Of a DNA stretch of 64,000 nucleotides, positions 55,551 through 64,000 are shown piece by piece. This DNA is from Plectrocnemia conspersa (Eukaryota > Arthropoda > Insecta > Trichoptera > Polycentropodidae): the NCBI GenBank assembly GCA_009617715.1, contig VTFK01000071.1, forward strand, positions 62,001 to 126,000. The letters run 5' to 3'. Positions within the stretch are counted from its first letter, which is position 1. Every line of letters starts with the position of its first letter. The notes beneath the pieces are model-generated. The model was not told the DNA's origin, ran no database searches, and saw only the letters and a list, made by a program, of their open reading frames with translations. A program made the translations under genes and the position numbers.

Positions 55551-55697
55551 GAGCACATCATAAACAATTTCACTTTGACACACAATATTATATCCAAATT
55601 CAAAACCAAGTGAATCTACGCCGATTATCAAGACCACAGCCGCTTCCCTCTTCATGTCATTCCTGGTCCAGCGTCCGTAATCCAGAGTTCAACAAAT
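55551..55697 (-). other. Short reverse-strand open stretch, unrecognised
   Basis: On the minus strand 47 codons are open between two stops, beginning TLDYGRWTRNDMKRE and ending VYDVLL. The composition is much less AT-driven than the surroundings. There is no start methionine at its beginning and no convincing acceptor in phase. It could be an exon or a transposase scrap. I assign no function. Confidence 0.2.
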
Positions 55698-57044
55698 GAA
55701 TTCTTCAAACGCAGTGAAAGCCTTAAACTTGACGTATATGTAACAATGTTTATATAAATTATATGTGAACTGATTTAAAATTGTTGTATAATAATTATTT
55801 TTACCGAATTAACTATTGTATAAAAATAAACAACCTAACACTAAAGTCAGGAAAATAGTAATAAATGATACTGTGAAATATAATATTTTTTAATTTTCCT
55901 GTCGTAATAATCACACAAAATGTTATTAGCATATGTTTTAAGAAAAAAAACTAGTTAATAAATATAAAAAAATACCAAACACAAATATTTTTTTATGGAT
56001 TTTATGAGTTTTTTTCATAAGTTTAAATAAAATTAATTTATGTAAATGTTATGTAGATGGAAATTATATTTTTAAGAAATATATTTATGTATCAAAAATG
56101 TGCAATGGTTATTTTTATATCAAGTCACAAAAACTAGCTTTATACAATATATAAATAAATTAATATAATGTTGTTTAAAATATACGTTAAAGCGTTGGAA
56201 ATAATCTAATGGTTGTTTGTTCATATTTCGTTACATTGATTCGACCATGTGCCTATTTAAACATCATTAATATCCCTCTAGATGTGATATTGCTCTTTTT
56301 CAAGTCAAGAATAATGAATGATAGTTCTGTTCTTAACTCTTTAATGTGACATAAATATAGGGCGAGTCACAAAGGGTTATCCCACTGATAAGATAATTGA
56401 CAAGTTAGCTTCACTTTGTTTCTCAATATCAAAATAACAAATCTTTATCGTTGAATTGAAACCATATTGCAGTGCTTAAAGCTCCGACAATAAAAAAATC
56501 CAAGAGCTACTATTCTAATCTTTATCTTTTTTGCTGCGATATCTTGAAAAAACGTCGTTCCTTTATCATGTTATATGAGAAGAAGCAAAAAAAAAAAACA
56601 TTTATATACTACATCTATTTTGTCATCGTCTCTGCTTATTATGTTTTCTATTGCCCACATTTTTAATCATTTGATTATTTTCTGACACATTATCATTAGT
56701 TTATATAAAAAATAATTTTATTATTAAAGGAAAGACTAGTACCTCTATTAGTCACCGTATGTGCAAAGTTATATACGAATACAGTAGCTAATGAAGACTA
56801 AATGATACAAAGGACGTTTGTAAATGAAAAATGTGCCCATTTTCCCTTTCATTAATTATAGTTCAATTAGTAGTGTAACACATTTTCCTTTAAACATCCT
56901 CCATTTTATCGCTGTCTCATTCTAGACAACTTTCAATGACTAAGTGCAAAGTTTTGATCTCAAACTAGTTTCAACTCGAATGTTGTCCTTTATGAGCTTG
57001 ATATGTTTATTTTAAGCAAATAAATCCGCTAGTAAGTAGCGTTA

Positions 57045-57195
57045 TAAATTAGTTAGGGGTTGATAAATAAAGTGAACGAATATGACAAAATATGTTTATT
57101 AAAGTTATTTGTTTGCGAACTAATTAGTCAGGGTTGGTGAATTTAATGAACGAAGAGGACCAAAGAAGTTACTCAAAAATATTTATTTAAAACTA
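57045..57195 (+). repeat. Diverged tandem duplication, about 75-bp period
   Basis: AATTAGTTAGGGGTTGATAA-TAAAGTGAACGAA-A is followed by AATTAGTCAGGGTTGGTGAATTTAATGAACGAAGA. The downstream parts (GACAAAATATG versus GACCAAAGAAG) align less well. Confidence 0.6.
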
Positions 57196-58687
57196 TACAG
57201 ATGCAATGACTTAATCCTGCTAAAATAACTGTATTTATCAGATGTATTTAGTATAAAAAAATACCTAATTTATTTTTTGAAAATAAAATTGTTGCTATTA
57301 ATTTATTGCTTATTATGATGGTTTATATTGAAATAAATATTATATATTTACTATTTTAATTGAATTTATTTTATAGGTTATACATTGATAATTAATTTCT
57401 ATGCATCCTAATACAATATATTCACTCGACCAAGTTCCAAATATTCTGATATGTGGCTGGGTTCAACCAAGTGTTAAGATAAACGGAATTTTAGTCAATA
57501 ATTTCAAGGAATTATATATCAAATTACATTTAGTGAACAATCTCTCGTTATTCTATTTACATCTGAGCTCAGTTTCGTTCATGAATAATTCTGATATTTT
57601 ACAATTTACAGATATATTGCTTATGCTTAATTTGTATATACATAGCTGTCAGGATATGTAAATTGACATAAGGGCGTCTGGTAGGAAAATATTTAATTTG
57701 CGCGTCACATCCGAAGAAAGCTTGTATGACTAAATATGTAGCCCCTCAAATACATACATAAAAGCCGTGACATTTAAATGTACACAGTAATGAGATTTTC
57801 CATGGTGGATCTATTGACATATACGACAAGTTAATTCAAAAACTGTGATGTGTAACGTCGAAGCTGCTTCTGTGCAAATAAAACTTCTGAAGAGAGAATC
57901 GCGATCCAATTTTTATACATATATGTATTATATATAAACCACGGAAATTCTTCTCTAAGAGAGATTCAAGAGTAAATCGAAAGTATGGGGAATCAAAGAC
58001 AATTTCTGGTTAAACAAACTAAATATTCCTGATAATAATTTTCTTGTTATAAGTTTCGGTCGGTCAGTAGATTTTGCGAAACTTACTTGAATAACCTACC
58101 AAATAATTCGGTTTAACAATTCGTTCTTGATCTGTTTGCTTTCTGCTCGATGGTAACGAATCCGTTTTACAATGTAAATTTCGATTACGCGTTCGGTAAA
58201 TATAATTTACACTGCAAACTATCGTTATCTCAAATAGTAACCGTTCGCTGTTTGTGCTTGGTAAACTTTTTAATTTACAACACCGATTTCGTAATAAACA
58301 CCTACACAAAATTCACTAAAACTATTATTTAGCTGACACAAGACTTTTCTTGTTAATGTTATATAATAAATAAAACCATATAAGTAGAGTTTATAATAAG
58401 AAAGTACAATTCTCATATCATAGACAGTTTTTATTAAACATATTTTTATTTTATTTTACTTTTTTAGTTTTCACTCTTATTTGTCAGTTTTATTGCCAAT
58501 AATTCAATACTGGTATTTTGCTTTTAAATAATAAAACTAATAGAATTTTATTGCCTAGTATAAAAAATATTATTTTAGTATATAAAAAATAAGATAAAAC
58601 AGAATTGCAAATAAAGAAACGTATTTAAGCTTTTGTAGTTCTTATACATAATAAAATATTAGATGGACATTAAAAAATCATAGTAAA

Positions 58688-58862
58688 ACTGGTCGGTTGA
58701 AAATCTCTTACTGATTTGATACGTCGTCGCAGTTTAGTGCGTCCTGACATTGTCGTCGTCGTAACTTTCAATTTGATCAAAACTGGGCCTAATATTGTCG
58801 TAGAAAGTATAGCATTGGTACAAAAAAAGCTGTAATAAAGTGGTTGACATACTTGCTACCAT
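58688..58862 (+). repeat. GCGTCCTGACATT repeat family, copy 1
   Basis: TGATTTGATACGTCGTCGCAGTTTAGTGCGTCCTGACATT, then CAACTTTC-like, TGATCAAAA and GCATTGGTACAA blocks, all recurring in order at 59205-59370 and in part at 61368-61460. Non-coding, family unknown. Confidence 0.65.
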
Positions 58863-58890
58863 CGCGTATATATATTAACCTGTTGTCACG

Positions 58891-59046
58891 CAGGCGCGTA
58901 CGGTGAGATACTTTCCCTTTCGCTCGCTCTAGTGAGAGATAAGCGCGTGCGTTACATGCGTTTCTCACGCCATTATCTCTCACTCACTCTCGTTACTGAA
59001 CACGCGAGCGATCGGAAGGAAAGGAAGTATCTCAGCATATGTGCCT
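58891..59046. mobile_element. Palindromic MITE-like element, copy C (both ends present)
   Basis: Starts CAGGCGCGTACGGTGAGATA, runs into CTTTCCCTTTCGCTCGCTC, and ends GAGCGATCGGAAGGAAAGGA, AGTATCTCAGCATATGTGCC. The middle has AGTGAGAGATAAGCGCGTGCG mirrored by CACGCCATTATCTCTCACT. It is 156 bp and foldable over most of its length. It sits between two copies of the GCGTCCTGACATT repeat. Confidence 0.75.
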
Positions 59047-59204
59047 AGTATGTACACATTTTTATCATCAAAATCCATAAATATTACATTAAAATAAAAA
59101 AACAATATTATTACTAAATCACAGCGATGCCATTTATTAGGCTAATCACAACTCGAGATATTTTTTTTACATCAGCAGCAAGTCATAATAATAAAAAAAT
59201 AACA

Positions 59205-59372
59205 GATTGGTCTAAAACCGCTTTGAGAGCTCTCGATACAATTTGATACGCCGACGCCTATAGGCGCGTCCTGACACTGACATTGACGCAACTTTCGACC
59301 TTATCAAAAATAATGTTGATTTAAACAGTTTGGCATCAGTACAAGCAAAACCGGCATAAAGCTGTCAACCTA
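59205..59372 (+). repeat. GCGTCCTGACATT repeat family, copy 2
   Basis: GAGAGCTCTCGATACAATTT, ACGCCGACGCC, GCGCGTCCTGACACTGACATT, then AACTTTCGACCTTATCAAAA and GGCATCAGTACAAGC, parallel to copies 1 and 3. Confidence 0.65.
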
Positions 59373-61114
59373 TTTTTTGATTTAAGCTAAAATAAACCAT
59401 CGCTGTTATAGGTTTTATTTACGTCAGTATTTTACTACAACTATGAAATATGGATTATACTGCTGAATAATTTACAGAGACGTGCGACATTGGAGATTTC
59501 GCATTTGTATAAGATCCGAAAGCTTCTGATTACGGTGAAACATCTGAGAGTAGTTAGGATAGATAATCCGTGGTACAAAATTACCGCCTTTTACAAACCA
59601 TAATGTCAGATTTTCTTATTTATTGAAATCCCTATTGCTCATTTTGTAGGTAAAACAGTAATAAATAATGTGAAATTTACTTGATTTATTATCATAAAAT
59701 ATATTTTAAGGTAATAAATCATTAAATAATTAAATTAAATATGTACAACATAGATTATTTATCATATGAAAATTGCGATGTAAATATTTATTCATGTTTA
59801 TTATACACGAGTATATAAATGCGGTAAGCAAGAGTTAAATTTTTAATGTTGTTGAAAGTTATTAACTCATCGCCTTGATATGTTTTAAATTTATTTATTA
59901 AAATTCGCAAAGTAAATAAATTCATTATAATTAAAAAGTAATATACCTAATGGAATTTTTAATTTCTCATAACTTTTTATCTCATGTATGAATGACTCTC
60001 TCTCTCTTAAAAGCTAAACTGAGGTGTAATGTTCATGGTTTGTATTTTATCTCATTTTATTTAAAAAATATTATTTATTTCAAATATAACATTGCCTTTG
60101 AAAATATATAATACAAAATCCCCATAGTATATAAACGACTAGTGCATATAAATTTTCATGAAAGTCAGCGGATCAAATTGATCATAATCCTCAAAGCTTT
60201 GTTTGAAAAACCCCCGTGTGTATGATATATTTAAATATTTTTGTCTGCGTAGGCCGTAGGCGAATAGGGAAATTTATCTTGGCACGTGTTATAGATAATG
60301 TACGTGTGTAATATTACGTGTAGGTATATAAAGTTACAGGAAATGTATAAAGATATTCGAGATTCAAAAACTGTTAAATGAAATATCAAATATTTATTAT
60401 AAAAGAACAATATAAATACTTAAAAGTAAATAATCGTATTATATATTACATAACATTTACTATCATATATGTATATTCGTAATAGATGTGAATAACTTGA
60501 CAAGTCAACAATATATATTTTTTAAAGCGGTCTTAAGTTTTAAATTTTTTTTGTGAAATTATTTTTATAATTCATTACAAATTTAAAAACATGTTATCAA
60601 ATTATAACGTTAAGATTTAAAGCGTTGGTAAAGAAAATTTTATAAAAAAAATGCTTAAAAAATTACTACATTTTGTATATATCTCGTGATTAAGTATATC
60701 AAAGACGACAAATTCAATTACGTGTTATTTTCTCAAAGTAGCCATTTCATTTTAATATAATTTTAAAATCGTGAAGCATTTAATTTTAAAGTCGATTTTT
60801 TATTACCAGTAAAAAACTGTTATTTAATATAGTTTTGATGGATAGTTTTAAACTTGATTTTTTGGACACCTAATGCGCACAAATATCTATAATATATATT
60901 TTATAAACAGTTATGGCTATGTTTTAATATTTTTTTATTAAATTAATTGCTCATTAAACGCTATTTAAAAATTTTTTTTTACGGAAATGATTTTAACAAA
61001 TAAAATATTTAATTTAAATAAAATAAATTATATTGTTACATCTGAATAATTATTTTTTCACGAAATCCAAGTTGTTTACAAGTTATAATTTTTTTGTAAG
61101 TAAATTAATGCGAA

Positions 61115-61530
61115 AATTGCTTGAAACCATCAATCAAATAATTTATTTTAATATATTAAATTATAAAAATACACTTTAATAGCCATTTTTTCAATTTTTA
61201 ATAACTTGAAAGTAAAAATATCTTACCAATAGCAAGATAATTATATCTTAAGATAATTTAAAAAAAACCATCAATAAAATAATTTATTTTAATATATTAT
61301 GTTTTAAAAATACACTTCACAGATTAAAAAATAACGACATCAGCATCAAGTCATTATTAACAGATCGGTCTCAGATCCTTTCTTGATCGATTTTGAGAGC
61401 TCTCGACACAATTTAATACGCCGACGCCATTAAGCGCGTCCTGACATCGACATTGACATTTTATTAGCTTGAAAGTAAAAATATTTTACCGATACCTAGA
61501 TAAGCATATCTTAAGATAAGTTGAAAAAAA
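61115..61530 (+). repeat. Tandem repeat containing a third GCGTCCTGACATT copy
   Basis: CCATCAAT(C/A)AAATAATTTATT occurs near 61128 and 61268, and CTTGAAAGTAAAAATAT-TTACC near 61206 and 61468, each followed by TATCTTAAGATAA. Between the second pair sits GAGAGCTCTCGACACAATTT to GCGCGTCCTGACATCGACATT (61396-61458). Confidence 0.6.
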
Positions 61531-61674
61531 AAACATTGCTTAAATATTTATTTTTTATTGTGTATTTATATTTTAAATTAAAAAAAATAATCACTACAGA
61601 AATATGGACGGTTATATTAAAAACATATATGTAATGAATATGAAGATGTAAATAAAAAAAAAAAAAAATTACCG

Positions 61675-61830
61675 TGCTCTAGGCTGATATAACTCTTTTA
61701 ATTGTACAAAAATTAAGACCATTGTTACCTGGTAAAAATACAAAACATTGTAATATTACATTAAAATATATATAAAAAAAACATAGTAAAAATTAATAAT
61801 TTAAAGACAAGACAAGCTCTTCATAAAATA
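61675..61830 (-). mobile_element. Possible decayed LINE tail
   Basis: AAAATTAAGACCATTGTTACCTGG at 61709 resembles the start of the LINE hairpin at 50852. It is followed by an A-rich segment and by a weak match to the CTCGTAGC-ACATTAA tail. Too degraded to be sure. Confidence 0.3.
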
Positions 61831-61925
61831 TATTAATGTTATATATCTATGCCTAGAATAAATAATTATCTTGACAAAGTCATACCTTTTAACTTATAGT
61901 GTAAAATTTAAAATATTGTTAAACA

Positions 61926-61993
61926 AACCTGGAGCTGTGTTGGCAACATCGAGATGGAGCGCCAAGGCTGCTATTGGCAACGTAACAATATCC
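61926..61993 (+). repeat. Dispersed repeat, AAACCT-GAGCT family, copy 2
   Basis: AAACCTGGAGCTGTGTTGGC through ATTGGCAACGTAACAA, aligned with 10236-10300. Family unknown. Confidence 0.5.
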
Positions 61994-62584
61994 TATAGTA
62001 ACTATACAATGCAGCAGATATTCTACGTTTAATTTCAAACTCATTATCACACATTCACTAAAAAAAATATACAAAAATAATAAATATATTTTTACCTTAA
62101 AACTACTGCTCTAAAAATATATATTGTTGCTTGTCAACTATTTTTTTTTTTTTTGATGTTATGAATTATGTTATATGTATTTATGAATTTGTCTCTTCAT
62201 ATTAAATTGGTGTTTTCTTCTTAAAGTTATGCCAAAATATTATTTTGCGTACCCTTAAAAATAATTCTGATATATACAAAAATATTGAAAGCGGCGCGTT
62301 TGGAAAGAATTGGTTTCTCATGTCAAGAAACACTACAACAAATCTGCTCCACAGTTGCCGAAAGAAATTATCAGCGAAACCACAAAAATTATGCGCTAAG
62401 AATTTTTTTATTATCTTCTACTAGAACTTAAGCCCATAATAAAAAAACAAAATTTGTTTGGATTAAGAAAAAATTAAATCTTACACCTATTTGGAAACAA
62501 ACAACGATATTGAAAAAAAAATATAAAAAGATTCAGATTTTCGATACAAAGTACAGATTTAGTGGCTTACAAACTGTGTTAAAT

Positions 62585-63125
62585 TCTTTAATTATGCGAT
62601 AGATTTATATTATGCTATGTATTTGGTCAATCGACCAGAAAATAATCTCTTTTTCGACTGACCTCAAAAGTCAGCTGATTAATAGATAGATCAATTATTC
62701 CGAGTCGGATGAAATAGGTAAAAAAAGTTATCATTAAAGAGTATAAAATTAATGACAATGAAACCAGTAGTATAACAGCTGAAAATATTTAAAAAAAAAA
62801 CTGTAATGATAGCTATAAAAATATTAGACCAAAAAATTAATAAGCACTCACTTTGTGGTTCAATAACAGTTATGTTTAATTATTCATTAACTACTCGACA
62901 AACTTTAATTATGCTCTATATTCGGTCAAACGAGAGAATAATCTTCTCTTTGACTGACACCAAAAGTCAGCTGATCGATATAGCTATTGAGAGAGATAAT
63001 TAATTCAGAATCGGATGAAACGGGTTAATAAAAAAATCATGAAACCAATAATATAGCAGTTAAAAATATATTTATTAGAAATAGTAATGTTAGTTATAAA
63101 AAAATGTTAGACTGATAAACTTTTT
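62585..63125 (+). repeat. Two-unit tandem repeat, about 290-bp period
   Basis: Both units share AATTATGC, TCGGTCAA or TTGGTCAATCGACC, CTGAC-CCAAAAGTCAGCTGAT, CGGATGAAA-GG, ATGAAACCA-TA-TATA-CAG and GTTA-TATAAAAA. The block AAAGTCAGCTGAT occurs near 62667 and 62962. Confidence 0.65.
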
Positions 63126-63139
63126 TAAAAAAAATTAAT

Positions 63140-64000
63140 TACTATCGGTTTAAGTGTTTTAAATTTTTAATCAGTACGAAGTGCATTTTTATTTGAACCT
63201 ACTGCCAATAAATTTACAACTAAATATAATAAAAAAATAATAAATTATTATAGATAAATTTAAAATCAAACATTATTCTTATCGAATTAAACATATACTA
63301 CTACTTAATATAGTCCACAGCTACACAATTTTAACCCAAAAATTTGAGAAACTTATTTAATTTGAGCAAAATAAATCATTTTATTTCTCTTATGAACACG
63401 ACTGTTTTAAATAACATAAGGATTACAAGTCGGTAATGTCAAAAAATAATATCATACTAAATTAATTTTGACAGAATTAATTTGTATTGATTTTAGAGAA
63501 ATAAATAATCAAAAACAATAATTAAAAAATCCAGCTTTCTGAAATTTCGGCAATTACAAAGTGTTTGGCGAATTTTTTTTCTTGAAGAAAAAAATTTGTT
63601 TATCGGTTATTAGTTGTTATAGACATGACTGATACAAATCTAAAAAAAAATGTTTAAGAATATTTATTTTAAATTATTAAATAATTATGTATCAAGTGTT
63701 TTAAATTTTGAATCAGTACAAAGCACATTTTTTATTAAACCTGCTGCCAATAAATATGCTCTAAAAAATAATAAATTATTTTAAATAAATTTAAAATCAA
63801 GCATTATAATTATTAAATTAAAAAATTGATAATGTCCACAGTTACACAATTTTAACTCAGAAATTTGAGACACTTATTAAATTTTAGCGATATAAAAGAT
63901 TATTTTTTTTATGACCACGGCTGTTATAAATAACATATTGTCAAAAAATCATAAATTATTTGAATTTATTAAAATGAAGATAAAAAAATCAAAACCATTC
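63140..64000 (+). repeat. Two-unit tandem repeat, about 545-bp period, running off the window
   Basis: AAGTGTTTTAAATTTT-AATCAGTAC near 63151 and 63695, CTGCCAATAAAT near 63202 and 63742, GTCCACAG-TACACAATTTTAAC near 63313 and 63834, and TGA-CACG-CTGTT near 63393 and 63912. The second unit reaches the edge of the window, so more copies may follow. Confidence 0.65.

Noticed and set aside
57401..57661. Eighty-six-codon frame
   Set aside because: No recognised domain, AT-biased residues and no exon partners. Cannot be told from chance.
58064..58332. Overlapping frames on both strands
   Set aside because: Overlapping opposite frames without motifs or splice context; no reason to prefer either.

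Overview
The window is very AT-rich eukaryotic DNA with small exons, long introns and a dense load of degraded transposons and simple repeats. The one gene I can reconstruct with confidence is an insect-type neuropeptide GPCR. Together with tRNA-derived SINEs and a jockey/CR1-like LINE, this suggests an insect, quite possibly a butterfly or moth. The order is inference; the gene family is much firmer. I see no rRNA gene, no stand-alone functional tRNA, no CRISPR and no prokaryotic-style operon.

Left part (about 3.5-20.6 kb): one gene on the + strand, a rhodopsin-like receptor best matching the trissin receptor (TrissinR) family. Six coding exons (4888-5086, 7769-7913, 9165-9324, 11856-12053, 14198-14332, 19923-20429) join with consistent phases and GT-AG borders into a 447-residue, seven-helix protein. 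The fifth exon has no usable start codon and is easily missed. It supplies the end of helix 5 and part of the third intracellular loop. A GC-richer block at 3430-3640 looks like the promoter and a non-coding first exon, and the 5' leader carries a four-codon upstream ORF. The introns hold a LINE tail, a hAT-type MITE, a palindromic element, an RT remnant and a long (TA)n tract.

Middle and right (about 20.6-64 kb): no convincing host gene. The most informative feature is a 5'-truncated LINE on the - strand (50.84-52.97 kb). It keeps a recognisable reverse-transcriptase reading with YADD, broken by small indels, and ends in a 3' hairpin. Tails or fragments of the same family, several with a version of that hairpin, recur at 10.3, 19.2, 30.6, 45.0, 48.5 and perhaps 61.7 kb. 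Four copies of a tRNA-derived SINE lie at 1.6, 28.7, 33.7 and 38.2 kb. A palindromic MITE-like element occurs at 12.9, 16.5/18.3 and 58.9 kb. Several low-copy repeat pairs (29.6/47.3 kb inverted, 37.8/40.5 kb direct) and diverged tandem arrays (40.9-41.8, 58.7-61.5, 62.6-64 kb) fill much of the rest.

No clearly new biological system is visible. The points most worth following are the complete TrissinR gene model with its hidden exon and candidate promoter/leader, the shared LINE 3' hairpin with an internally deleted derivative, and the uncharacterised repeat families.
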